Below, piece after piece: positions 43,510 through 54,852 of a stretch of DNA of 64,000 bases. The notes under the pieces were generated by a model, which did no database searches, was not told where the DNA came from, and was given only the letters and a program-made list of their open reading frames with translations. Numbering within the stretch: the stretch's first letter is position 1; each line of letters begins with the position of its first letter. Made by a program: the position numbers and the translations under genes. Location of the stretch: NCBI GenBank assembly GCA_947579605.1, contig OX388311.1, positions 25,174,951-25,238,950 on the forward strand. The letters run 5' to 3'. The DNA is from Athripsodes cinereus (Eukaryota; Arthropoda; Insecta; Trichoptera; Leptoceridae).

Positions 43510-44019
43510 CATGAATTTCCACCAAGTACCGTCGGTTGAAAATATCAACTTTACTATATTTGATGTTAACCTATACTTAATTTATACATTTTGATAAAGT
43601 TTATTGATTATTGTGTATCTGTTTGTGGTATCATTTGGATATTAAGCAGTACTTTAATACAAATATATGTGGTTAGGTATGTTTGATTATTAATGGATTT
43701 TTTACGCATAACCATTTACATTATTTCGTGTCATTCGATAAAGAAAAATCAATTTATTATTAAGTTACTTATATGTACACAAGTAGTTTCTGTGTATTTA
43801 TATTATCACTTGTTTGAAAACGGCAATGATTTATTATAAATAAATATAATTAATTGTAAACAGTCGAGAGTCTAATGAAATCCTACTCCTTAGAGCTACA
43901 GTAAAAGATAAGCCCGTTACCGAGAATTCTCACGAATAAAATATTAGAAAACTTATTTAAAGTAGGTGCGTTAACATTGTAAAAATTTATTTCAATATAA
44001 GTTTTAAATTGTAGTTTTA

Positions 44020-44207
44020 AAGCACTATTTAATTTTCACATATTCTTTTGTATTTGGTCAATTAACAATGACAATTGCCAAGCGCTTTCGCCTTGCAACA
44101 TCTTCAGGGCAAGAGTTACTTAAAAACGCTCGGCAATAATTAGTGTTTAGTCATTGTTAGGTAATTGACTAAATACAAAATCGTATGTGAAAATTAAGCA
44201 GTGTTCT
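44020..44207. mobile_element. Second Penelope-like inverted repeat
   Basis: AGCACTATTTAATTTTCACA and TTTGTATTTGGTCAATTAAC (from 44020) reappear inverted at about 44150-44207 (GGTAATTGACTAAATACAAA, GTGAAAATTAAGCAGTG). The minus strand of the centre reads CTGAAGATGTTGCAAGGCGA then AAGCGCTTGGCAA, like Penelope terminal motifs. Confidence 0.5.
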
Positions 44208-44212
44208 AATAT

Positions 44213-44425
44213 ACTACTTACTTACTTCCGATGGCCGAATAGCCCTTGTAGGACCTTTGCCTCCGAAACAATAGATCTCCAAGCCTTTCTATCTGCCAGT
44301 CTTTAGCATTGAGCTCCTATAGATCTCGGTTGATGTTATCTAACAATCTTTGTCTTGGTCTGCCTAACGGTTTCCTGCACTCGGGTATACCCTGCACAAT
44401 ACATTTAGTCGCCTTTTCTTCTCCG
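44213..44425 (-). pseudogene. LINE-G C-terminal end
   Basis: Minus strand reads KCIVQGIPECRKPLGRPRQR and LLDNINRDL, a stop, and then in another frame ADRKAWRSIVSEAKVLQGLF followed by GHRK and TAA. This is the characteristic end of RTE-type LINEs (GRPR..W.D...DL; DR..WR..V..A..L.G). A frameshift and a stop inactivate it. The end GGAAGTAAGTAAGTA is the repeat tail. Confidence 0.65.
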
Positions 44426-44429
44426 GTAT

Positions 44430-45310
44430 GTTCTAATATTACATTTTAAAACTTATGTCTATTTATCTTTAAAAAAAAAACATGAATAAGACATTTATTA
44501 TCTCGAATTAAGCGATGATTTGCGGCACACATCTCGCACGTTTCTTTTTTTTATTTACACGGGTCCGATTTTTCTTTTTCAATACGCGGCCGTTCTTGAG
44601 AAATGTATCCATATGATCAAGATGTCCGCATATTCTCATACACACGTCATAATAATATATTGATTCATTCCAGTATAGATAATTTTTCATAACAGAATTT
44701 CATAGGTATAATTACAGTATAGAGGCTGACTCTGCTGTAACGGTTTTCTCTGCCTTTCCTTTTCTTCCTTTATGAATGTTTCATTATTTGTTTCAACTTT
44801 TTATTTGTCTCTTTATTTGTTTCAATTTTCTTATATATATTAAAGGTACCTACATATAATTTTGTTTGATTTATATCTATAAAACACACTTTTTACACTT
44901 TTTAAACATATATTGTTTGAACGAAAAACATGTAATATTACCTACTACAAACTGTTTTGGTTTATTGATTATGTAACTTAAATTTTGTGATAAATTAAAT
45001 GCATGCAAATAAAATTAAATTAAATAAAAATATATGTTGGATCAATTCAAACAAGCTTTGAAAGAGATGTATTTCGTCTGATTAACCATTACCAATCTCA
45101 AGTCTCTATCAACTTATCATATATTTTTTGTACAGATTTTTATTCTATTGCTTATTCATATTTAACGGTAAACATAACAGGTATTCCATAAAATAAAAGT
45201 GTTTTTGGCATGTTTCTATTCTTTTGTATCCTTAGACTACAACACACATTTGTACGTTTTTCGCTTCGTAATAAAATAAAAATATTTTCTTTAGTATTCA
45301 GTAGTTTTAT
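44430..45310. other. No gene seen
   Basis: AT-rich sequence without recognisable features. Confidence 0.5.
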
Positions 45311-45314
45311 TATT

Positions 45315-45745
45315 TATGGTCCCTATGACATCCGGCAAAAATCGCTCTCCAACTCTTTTCCATAACAATCCTGTAAAATTCAGGTGTTTGAAAATATAAA
45401 GAGATTTTATATCTTAAATTAAGCGATGTGGTTTATACCCAGGCAAACAACTAGCACGTAATTAATACGTAACTGTAAGTTAATTTCAAGCTATTTTTTT
45501 GTAAAACAATGGAATCAGTGGACATTAAGGGTTGTGTTTAATTTTTGGGAGGATTTTGTCGGGGTCAGCCTTTCAGGCGAACTTTGAGCCTTTCCTTAAG
45601 AAAAATTTGCATGAAGAGTTTGGATGATATAGGAACTGACATTCCTGCAACATCCATGGGTGAGAGAGGGTGCAACCATTAATGTAGTTTGTACCCATCC
45701 TGAATGTCTCACTTGTGGGATATGCCAGGATGTCATAGTTGTAGT
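45315..45745 (+). repeat. R1 repeat split by a ~245-bp insertion
   Basis: 45315-45443 follows R1 from the head through GATTTTATATCTTAAATT and GCGATGTGGTTTATACCC. 45689-45745 resumes with ATCCTGAATGTC and CACTTGTGGGATATGCC. Between them is foreign sequence (45444-45688). GTTTATACCC (45434-45443) and GTTTGTACCC (45679-45688) bracket it and look like a 10-bp target duplication with one change. Confidence 0.6.
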
Positions 45746-46535
45746 AATGTTTGTCGTTAGGTATACTTATTACTAAGAAGAGATCAAAGCAACCCTACTC
45801 AGTTTACATATAAAAAAGACAATGATCATGTATTGAGATTTTCTTTACAAAGGATATTGTTGTTGCTTTTATTATTATTAATTATGCCAGTCACACTCCC
45901 ATCACCTGAGGGAGAATAATCTTAAAAATAGTAATAATTCTTTGAAAATGCGTTATTTTAGTAAAGTACAAACCTTGAATTCTTGGATAAAAGAGGAATT
46001 AGAAAATTTTAACATATTTTTAACGAATTGCTTATCTTTATAAAAGTATTTTTAAATCATTTCTGCGATTTGCAATATTACAGAAAGACATATTAAAAAT
46101 ATTAGAGTTTCGTGGAATCTTCTGCAAAGAAAAGGACTGCCACCCTTTTTCTCCCAGTTCTCAATTTTTTTCTTTTGGGCAAGTTTCCATTTAATATAAA
46201 AAATTAGACCGACATCATTCGTATGTCCAAAATGTACAACTTATTTTTTTTTTGGTAGAGAGAGGATATCCTAGATGTTAATTACGTATAGCTAGGCTTG
46301 AGGCCACCCACCCTGTATATTTTGCCGTGATGGTAGGTAAGGATTTACCTACCATCAAGATGGAAAAAGGATTCTGCTTTTAAAACAATTACCAACTATT
46401 CTCAATGCGAGAACCTACCAATTTACAATATAATTTGTATCAACACGTATCAACGTGAAAATCTTCTTAAATTCTTTGTGATTCGGGTGGAAAACGTGTC
46501 TTGTGTGAGTTCAAAACGCTTCGTATTTTTTTACT

Positions 46536-46713
46536 ACTACTACTACTACTATACCATCACGGCATATCCCACAAGTGGGTTAGCCAGCAGATCAGCTGCA
46601 TGTAAGAAACATGCAAACTGTCCTCTTCGTGCCAGTATAAAATCAAGACATTCCGGATGTCAAACCTCATCGCTGAATTTAAGATGTACAATGTCTTAAT
46701 TTTTCGAACACGA
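46536..46713 (-). repeat. R1 repeat, 3' two thirds
   Basis: Begins with a (CTA)n run, the complement of the TAG tail, then TATACCATCACGGCATATCC and CACAAGTGGGTTAGCCAGC, through to TACAATGTCTTAATTTTTCG. A further tail-like scrap is at 46291-46337 (plus). Confidence 0.82.
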
Positions 46714-46719
46714 ACTTTT

Positions 46720-47325
46720 TTATACTAACGTAAACGTTATTACCAAATGTTTTAACAAGGCTTTGAACAATAAAAAAATACACAAATTTAGCACAAAATA
46801 TAAACACACGCTATGTTTTTGAAACATGCTCATAAAATAATAGGTTGAAAAATTCAAGATTAAGGGCACGGGAAACGCTATTCCACATTCTTAAGTAAAA
46901 TAATATTGTGTTGTGTTTGGTGTTTTTTTTTTTGTTATTATTACTGTTTAAATTTTAAATCTGTTTCTATTTCTGGAATAATTAGTATGATATTAAGTAT
47001 TTTGTTCTGTTTAATACCTCTACACAGGACTTGTGCTCATGAGGTACTTTACCTATTTGTATGTATTATTAATGATAATGTGTGTATTAATTGGCTGCTA
47101 GTATTGTATGTAACTGTATGAAATAAATAAAAAAATATGTTTGAAAACCTAAGACTATGTATACATAAAAAAATATAATTATTATATTATTCAACACTTG
47201 TTTTTGAAGTGGTTGAATCACGGTCTTAACCTATATAGTGGGTGTACATAATATAAATGTCTATGTCTATTTGGGGCTGAATAAATACCCCCATTTGTAT
47301 ACATTTACGTAGAGATTTTCTTTTC
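46720..47325. other. No gene seen
   Basis: AT-rich. The short open frame at 46906-47121 is hydrophobic but unsupported. Confidence 0.45.
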
Positions 47326-47330
47326 GTTGA

Positions 47331-47456
47331 AATAAATGTGTCAGTTTATTGTAAGTCACAGTGGAATACGTTAATAAATGTGTCAGTTTATTGAAAGTCG
47401 CAGTGGAATACGTTAATAAATGTGTCAGTTTATTGTAAGTCGCAGTGGAATACGTT
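47331..47456 (+). repeat. Tandem repeat, 42 bp x 3
   Basis: Three copies of AATAAATGTGTCAGTTTATT + GTAAGTCGCAGTGGAATACG + TT, differing at two positions. Confidence 0.9.
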
Positions 47457-47708
47457 AATATATTCCGTCATTTAAATTTCTCTTTATGATGAAATTCTAC
47501 CGAGAAATAATGTCGATCGATGAGTTGACTGTAAATAAATAGATAATATATGCATAGTTAATTTAATGATAATATGACAAAACACCGAAAATTCGTCTGC
47601 CATGCATCAAATTGCATTATATACATATACCTATATGTTACAAATTTATAGTTTTTTTTTAATTCAAATTGCTCCCCCCTCCCTCCCCGGCAGGATGTAT
47701 GCTCAACT

Positions 47709-48451
47709 TTATAAATTTAACACACGAAATTACCATTATTATAAGGCTTAAAATCAGGGCACTACTTAATGAGGTGACGTTGTACGTATGTGATCACATA
47801 ATGTAAATTTAACACACGAAACTACCATTATTATAAGGCTAAAAATCGGGGCACTACCTAATGAGGTGACGTTGTACGTATGAGATCACATAATGTAAAT
47901 TTAACACACGAAACTACCATTATTATAAGGCTTAAAATCGGAGCACTACCTAATGAGGTGACGTTGTACGTATGAGATCACGTAATGTAAATTTAACACA
48001 CGAAACTACCATTATTATAAGGTTTAAAATCGGGGCACTACCTAATGAGGTGACGTTGTACGTATGTGATCACATAATGTAAATTTAACACACGAAACTA
48101 CCATTATTATAAGGCTAAAAATCGGGGCACTACCTAATGAGGTGACGTTGTACGTATGAGATCACATAATGTAAATTTAACACACGAAACTACCATTATT
48201 ATAAGGCTTATAATCAGGGCACTACCTAATGAGGTGACGTTGTACGTATGAGATCACATAATGTTAATTTAACACACGAAACTACCATTATTATAAGGCT
48301 TAAAATCAGGGCACTACCTAATGAGGTGACGTTGTACGTATGAGATCACATAATGTAAATTTAACACACGAAACTACCATTATTATAAGGCTTAAAATCA
48401 GGGCACTACCTAATGAGGTGACGTTGTACGTATTAGATCACATAATGTAAA
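47709..48451 (+). repeat. Tandem repeat, 92 bp x 8
   Basis: Unit: ATGTAAATTTAACACACGAA, ACTACCATTATTATAAGGCT, TAAAATCAGGGCACTACCTA, ATGAGGTGACGTTGTACGTA and TGAGATCACATA. Starts fall every 92 bp at 47801, 47893, 47985, 48077, 48169, 48261 and 48353, plus a partial first unit. Copies differ by one to four bases each, alternating between variants AATCGGGG and AATCAGGG. Confidence 0.95.
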
Positions 48452-48459
48452 TAAACATA

Positions 48460-49940
48460 CCTACAAAACTTATATGGTAGTTTCATGTGTTAACTTTATT
48501 TTTTATTTATTAATTTATTCTTTACTATACATTTAATCTTCAAATTTACATAGGTATATGACCTCATACAATGGTTCATTGTAAAAATAACACCGATAAA
48601 CATGTATGCTCAACGTCGGGAATCACTGCCCTTGATATTTTTGGATTAAGATACAGACCACATATTGAGTAACAACTTACATAGTTTAAAAACATCTGTA
48701 TTTTACATTACATCTATTTTTTACTGAAATATAAATCAATTTATTAAGACAAGACTTCAATTGATTGATTGTGATGTTTAACAGGAATATTTTTACATGA
48801 TTCTAATATTTATTTTTTGTTCACAGATTTCAAAACAGGGAGGAGCAAGAGAGAAAGGAATTCACGATACACGTCTGAAACCATGAATAAACTTACAGGG
48901 ACATATTATTGCTAATAGGGAATAACTATTAAATTTTAATATAATTGACACATTAAAAAGACTACATATTGTAATAGAAACTAATAATGTTATGCATAAT
49001 TTAAGTAGATAGAACTATTATTACTGTATTAAATTAACTTTATAATAACACTGTGTATAAAAATAGTTTTAAAATAATAATATAATATTATTAAAATAAT
49101 ATGATCTCATGACAGAACAAAATGTATTTAACTGAGAGAATGTGTGTAAGAAGGCGTTAACGATAGTGAAATTCGTATTATATGGCTTGCCACGTGAATC
49201 AAATTCACAAGAACGACTCATTAGACTAAGATCTGTTCTGGGGCAATACCAAAAAAATAAAACTTTTACATGTAGGTACACTTGAATACAATATTTAGTC
49301 ATCCAATGTATTCCAATATTTTGGAATCAAAAAGTTATTTTTATTTTGAATCCGAATTGAAAATTTGCGTTATGTATAAATTATCAAAGAATTGTTATAG
49401 AGTAATAAATACTCATGTAAATATCTGGTACACATGAAAAAAATATTTAAAATGTGATGAAATTAAGCATATAGGTTATAACATTAAATTAAATAAAAAT
49501 TATAAACTCACTTTTACTATATTATTTCTTGAAGAAATTCTAGAATGAAGAACAGAATCAAAGTAATAAAAGTGTGTTTAAACAAATAACGTAGATTGTT
49601 TCCTGTATAAATGAATAAATGAAATGTGTTTTAAGGCATGTATTATACAATTAAAAATAATTCATTCCAGGAAGCTATGAAAAACTTAATATTTAAATTT
49701 TTGTACGAGGATAAAAAATATACACGTAGTACTAAATAAAATGTTGGTAGCATAGATGTTGGTGCTAATTTTGGGTTTGAGACCAAATGCAAAGAGAAAA
49801 TGGTATTTTTAATAAAAAAGTTAAAAGTATATAATTATAGAAGAGAGTAATAATGTTGTAGGTATGACTATTGTATTGACGCCGTTAATAAATACCTAGG
49901 TACGTATTAAGTAAGTGCGCTGGTGGATATTGTTATATAT
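48460..49940. other. AT-rich stretch, no gene seen
   Basis: Nothing recognised in about 1.5 kb. Confidence 0.5.
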
Positions 49941-49944
49941 AATA

Positions 49945-50840
49945 TAATGAGTTACAATCCATTGGATTGGTCTGCAACGAGTTTGGTTTTTTTTCTCCAT
50001 TCGTCTCTATTCTCAGCCAGTCTTTTCAGCTCTACGTATGAGCCACAGTTCATGTCCCTCTTCAGTTGGTCCATATATGCGTCTCTTGGTCGGCCTCTGC
50101 CATTTGTCCCCTCGGTCTTACCCTCCGCGATGGCGATGAGTAGTCCTGGGTGCCTGATGTTGTGGCCAATCCAGTTAGCTCGTTGTTGGCTGATTCTCTT
50201 AAGGAGGCAAGGAGTTGCCTTTTTTCGCCTACCCTGGTTAATACTTCTTCGTTTTCGACGTGCTCCGACCAATGGATCTTAAGCATGCGTCTGTAGCACC
50301 ACATTTCAAAGGCCGCCAACCGTCCGCTTTCACTCTTGCTGATGGTCCATGTCTCACAACCATAAAGCAGAATGCTCCATACAAGGGCTTTAGTAAGGTT
50401 CTTCCTTACGCTTAGGTTAATATTTGGGGATTCCAATATCTTCGATTTTTTGTTAAAGGCAATCCTTGCCTGGTTTATTCTGCTTACAATTTCTGCTTTG
50501 GAGCGTCCATCCTGGTTTATTCTGCTGCCCAGGTACACGAATTCACTTATTTGTTTGATGCTCACTCCATTTATGGCAATGTTCGCAGTCGCTTCCTCTC
50601 TTCCAACGACCATACATTTTGTTTTTTCTTTATTTATTTTCATGTTGTACTTTGACAACAGTATACTTTCCATTTTTCCTAAGGCTTCGTTCAGCTCCAT
50701 CTCGGAGTCTGCGAGCAGTGCTATGTCGTCAGCATATCTTATCATGTCGACCTTTTTCCCGTTTATTTTTACTCCAGTCCAGTTCTTCATTTCTTCTCTC
50801 AGTTCATCAATGGCTCGCTGTATATAGCAGGACATTGTTA
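49945..50840 (-). pseudogene. LINE-B reverse transcriptase, longest copy
   Basis: Minus strand from 50840: CYIQRAIDELREEMKNW, the catalytic YADDIALLADSEMELNEALG box, KINKEKTKCMVVG, VYLGSRINQDGRSKAEIVSR, KALVWSILLYGCETWTISK, AFEMWCYRRMLKIHWSEHVE and VGEKRQLL. After a frameshift it continues with SQQRANWIGHNIRHPGLLIA, GRGRPRDAYMDQLKRDMNCG and KTKLVADQSNGL to the stop near 49952. The frameshift is an 8-bp insertion near 50210: GAGGCAAGGAG where the 13544 copy has GAG. The reverse transcriptase fingers and the endonuclease are missing (5' truncation at about 50840). The end GAGTTACAATCC...(TA)n is the 3' terminus. I call it RTE-like from the post-RT motifs; the clade is not certain. Confidence 0.85.
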
Positions 50841-50849
50841 GTTTTATAA

Positions 50850-51360
50850 TAATATATCGGTGTGTGAAATAATGTATGAAATTGTTTTAATATATCACTT
50901 ATTTTACTAGATTCGTTCATTCGTTTTCTTGTTCGGTCCTAATCTTTCATCTCCTAAAGGTGGAGACAAACATCGCCTTGTTGTAACATCAAATTTTTAT
51001 TCGTCCTTTATCAGTGGGCATATTAGTAAATGGGCGTCATCATAAATATTGTTCCGCTCTCATAATTATTGTGTGTCATCTGCTAGGAGATATCCAAACT
51101 TTGATAGGTTGACTTAATAATACCTTTAATTAGACATTAAAATGGTATTAAAAAACATAATATCTTTTAAAATTGTTAGAATTGGATTGTTAATGTAAGA
51201 AAACTTATTTTAATATTTAAAACTAATTTTGTTATAATATGTTTGATGATCTCGTGTTTTTAATATATTTAAATAATAATTCAAAACCACAAACATTAAG
51301 TTGCTCAAAATAAGGATGTTATATGTGCTTCTCTTAATAAATTTAAATCTTTCTAGGCCA
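50850..51360. other. No feature recognised
   Basis: AT-rich, nothing identified. Confidence 0.45.
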
Positions 51361-51365
51361 TGAAA

Positions 51366-51425
51366 AAACTGCTTGCAGTATTCAGTCTGCTGGCTACCCC
51401 ACTTACGGGATATGCCATAATGGTA
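51366..51425 (+). repeat. R1 repeat, 3' end only
   Basis: CAGTCTGCTGGCTACCCCAC and TTACGGGATATGCCATAATG match the R1 tail. Confidence 0.7.
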
Positions 51426-52370
51426 TGTTTGTGTTTGACAATTTAATTTGTTTTTCAATTGTACCAGGTATAAAAGTGTTAATGTAAGATTAAAAATAGG
51501 TATGTCTTAGTAATAAAATACATAGTAATATGTAAAAATAAATTTAAATCTGTTCAATGTTATTATTGATAAGATATTTTGGATGATCTATATTATCAAA
51601 ATTTTATAGTTTTTAATATAAAATTATCATTGTTTCACGATGAATGTTAATAATAAATAAATGATATTATTATTGTGATGAAAATAATATTTTTTTGTAT
51701 TTTTACTTTACCTGGCTTAAGAAATAAATACATTTCTAATAGAGGCCTGCAGATGGCATGAATATTTATTTTCCTAAGAAATCTCATGAAGACAATAAAA
51801 TTATTAATATTTTAAAACTAGCAATACCATGATGATATGGTACCTAGTATCATGATGTTATGATGTAAAGTGCTGATGACTTATTTTTACAAATCAGTCT
51901 TGTTCATATCGTAATCATTTGCAATGTTCAATAAAAGTAGGTTGATAAATACGGTTTAAAATTTTTTAATAAAAATTTCGGCAAAACAATGATTATTATA
52001 ATCAATTCTTTTACAAATTTGTTGACATGGTGTTTATATGTAAATAAATTACAATTATTTCAGCCTCTACCTTAAGAATGAGACTTAGTAGGTAAAGAGT
52101 GCATTATTTTACATCTGTCTGTTGTAGTTTCACTACCTATTAAGTTCAATAATGATTATTTTTATTTCAAAAATGTCACCTGCACTAAGACCATAACAGC
52201 TTTTGCTCAAGATGATCTCAGCAGGAAAAAACAAAGCAAAATCCAGATAAATCGCAAATGAGACATCATCAAAAAGAAACAATAGAATCCAAAGAGAGTC
52301 TCTATCCTGGCGATAAAGTCATTGTATGTTTTTTTTTTTTTTCTTTTTTCTTAAAAAAAAAGTTATTTCT
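51426..52370. other. AT-rich stretch, no gene seen
   Basis: No feature recognised. Confidence 0.45.
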
Positions 52371-52377
52371 GGGTTTT

Positions 52378-52545
52378 GTTATAAACCCAGGTTTGTTTTG
52401 TTGTGTTGATAATAATATTAACATGAACATTCCTATAATTTATAGTCTTGCCGACAGGAGAATTAGAGATTATGTTTGTTCTGCTATCCGGGGTGTAAAA
52501 AATCATATGCTATCGAGAGCGATTGTACAATACTGGAATATATAG
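52378..52545 (+). CDS. Possible terminal exon of a GPCR-like protein (weak)
   Basis: After a poly-T run and AAAAAAAAAG (a conceivable splice acceptor near 52361) the frame reads hydrophobic residues, then NIPIIYSLADRRIRDYVCSA and a basic tail, stop TAG at 52543-52545. The order small-hydrophobic helix, N-x-P-I-I-Y, polar/basic segment with a Cys recalls the end of transmembrane helix 7 (NPxxY) and helix 8 of class A receptors. Nothing upstream in the window supports the rest of a receptor. It could be chance or a scrap of a retrocopy. Confidence 0.2.
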   Translation, partial: VINPGLFCCVDNNINMNIPIIYSLADRRIRDYVCSAIRGVKNHMLSRAIVQYWNI

Positions 52546-52867
52546 GCAATTTTATAGTAAACTAATATACAAATAAACTAAAATATTTATGTTTCGATTA
52601 CTCATCTGTACATAAAATATTGAAGGCAGATAGTAAAACAAAACATATAATGGCTTTGCAATAATCTTGATTTTTATTTGGATTCTAAGATGTAAAGGTT
52701 CCTGGAACACGAATGTGTAAATAAACTCGGTAAAAAGGTTTGAAATTCGAACATAAATCAGATGCTGATATAGGTACTTGAATAATGTATTACAACACAG
52801 ATAATCACTTGTAACTTGTATTTATTTTTAGAAAAAATATCCTACACAATATTATTTGATCTTACAG

Positions 52868-53025
52868 TGTCCCGTGGAGAACCCGGTAAAGAATTGGTCT
52901 CCCACTCTTCTCCATAAGTTTTCGAGTGTCCTGTAAAAGGCAGGTGTTCGAAAAAATAAGACATTTTACATCTTAAATTCAGCGATGAGGTTTGCCACCC
53001 ATCCTGAATGTCTTGATTTTATATT
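52868..53025 (+). repeat. R1 repeat, 5' part (split by gypsy element)
   Basis: From TCCCGTGGAGAACCCGGTAA to CTTGATTTTATATT, where the LTR element begins. The remainder of the same copy resumes at 60786. Confidence 0.88.
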
Positions 53026-53733
53026 TGACATGGATCGGAAGAATGAGATGGCTGAGAAATAAAACATGAGTACAGGTTTAACAAAAAAAATTAATATATT
53101 CTAAAGACAAAACAAAAAAAAGGAGCATAAGCATGGATTTATATGGTTTCAAAATTAATCGGAAATCTATTACGGAATCTGTTGGTGGTTGCTTCAGACC
53201 CTGCCTCGGCTGAGGATGGTATGGCAGAGAGTGTCTATATTGGGTATTTCCAGAAGTCGCCTCTTGTTGTGATTGTTGGGGACAGTACTGCTTAGTGGTC
53301 CACCAGAGTCGATGTTGTTCCGATGAAGTTCAGATGATGAATAATGACAGTACTGACTTGGTAGATGGTAGTAAGGGGCGCTCGCTCAGGGGTCGCTACT
53401 GCGCATGTTCTCCCCGCTCTGTAACCACCCCTCCACAAGGTTTTGGTACCACAGAAGCTGCCCCAGAGAATGCCCACGTGATCCACGTTCTCTTTGATTT
53501 CACCATACGTCGAAATGGGTACATGTATAATAGGTACTATATTATAAATAGGTACGATGTTTAATTACTAAAGGCGGGAAGACAGACACGATTTCGCCAC
53601 ACTGATGAAATAGGAATTTACTTAGGTATAGTTAGTGAGTTAGTTGGATAGCGAAAAAAATAGGTAGGTATTAATTTATTAGTAGGTAAGGAGATTTATA
53701 TTTTTGAATCATCAGCACAGCAAACACACGTCA
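53026..53733 (-). repeat. 3' LTR
   Basis: On the plus strand starts TGACATGGATCGGAAGAATG and ends AGCAAACACACGTCA. Offset to the other LTR is a constant 7,052 bp. Confidence 0.95.
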
Positions 53734-53752
53734 ATCTCGCCCACCCCCAGTT
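53734..53752 (-). other. Polypurine tract (candidate)
   Basis: On the minus strand ACTGGGGGTGGGCGAGAT lies immediately before the 3' LTR; purine-rich with two T interruptions. Confidence 0.55.
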
Positions 53753-53757
53753 GATCC

Positions 53758-53848
53758 AAAAATATGAAATTGTGTTACATTATTACAAATATATGGAATT
53801 GGGTTACATTATTACGGAAAATATGAAATTGTGTTACATTATTACATA
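53758..53848 (-). repeat. ~33-bp repeat x 3 in the 3' UTR
   Basis: AAATATGAAATTGTGTTACA + TTATTAC occurs three times with small changes, close to the 3' LTR. Confidence 0.75.
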
Positions 53849-54182
53849 TATATAAAGAAGGGCGCCAGAGAATTTTTGTTTTTTTTAATTGGGTAAATCC
53901 TCAAACCAATAGAAGTAATGAATGAAAATAAGCATGAAGATTAATTATAAGTTTCTGAATTCTAAAGACACGTAATTTTTCACAAATAAGCATACTAAGA
54001 AACCAGCACATTCTGTAAACAACACACCCACATCTCGAGAAATCAATAGGCATATCTAGATAGCTCAAAATATCACATAATATTATAACTAATTTTTACC
54101 CAAACAATCAAAAGAGAATCAACATTCCTCGTCGTATACAATATTACATATTTTTATAACATATATTTTTTTTATATAATAT

Positions 54183-54600
54183 AACGGGCAACAGAACAGT
54201 ATCATTTCTCATTTCACAATTTTACATCATTTTATCTTTAATGTCAATAACTAACATATCATATTTTTATAATATTGGCATCAGAACCTTTCACAATTTT
54301 ACATCATTTTATCTTTAATATCAATTATTAACATTACATATTTTTATAATATAGGCATCAGAACCTTTCACAATTTTACATCATTTTATCTAATATCAAT
54401 AATTAACATTACATTTTTTTTTTTTAATAATATAGGCATCGGAACCTTTTACAATTTTACATCATTTTATCTTTAATATCAATAATTAGCATTACATATT
54501 TTTATAATATAGGCATCAGAACCTTTCACAATTTTACATCATTTTATTTTTAATATCAATAATTAACATTACATATTTTTAATAATATAGGCATCGCCTT
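54183..54600 (-). repeat. ~77-bp repeat x 5 in the 3' UTR
   Basis: Unit (plus strand) GGCATCAGAACCTTTCACAA, TTTTACATCATTTTATCTTT, AATATCAATAATTAACATTA and CATATTTTTATAATATA, with starts near 54183 (diverged), 54274, 54351, 54433, 54511 and a partial at 54588. It lies between pol and the 3' LTR. Confidence 0.88.
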
Positions 54601-54852
54601 ATAATCACAAATTAATATACATATGAGTTATGCGAATGTATTATTTTCTAAACTACTGCGAAAAATTCAGACAATATTTACAATGTCAGAACTCTCCCCA
54701 GTGTCCAGGATAATATACTCTCAATTTTGATATTTTATCATTTTCATATTATTTACACACATTATCTACATCAATGTTAATAGCTACTTACTACGTACTA
54801 CATACTAATATATACAACTATTTAATATGTTCTAAGAGTTACTTTTAACTGT

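Noticed and set aside
47709..48451. CRISPR-like array
   Set aside because: Units are contiguous tandem copies without variable spacers, in a eukaryotic, transposon-rich context.
50372..50827. 151-codon open frame on the plus strand
   Set aside because: Antisense shadow of the LINE-B reverse transcriptase.
53292..53564. 64- and 89-codon open frames, repeated at 60344-60616
   Set aside because: They lie inside the LTRs and are present twice for that reason only; no protein similarity.
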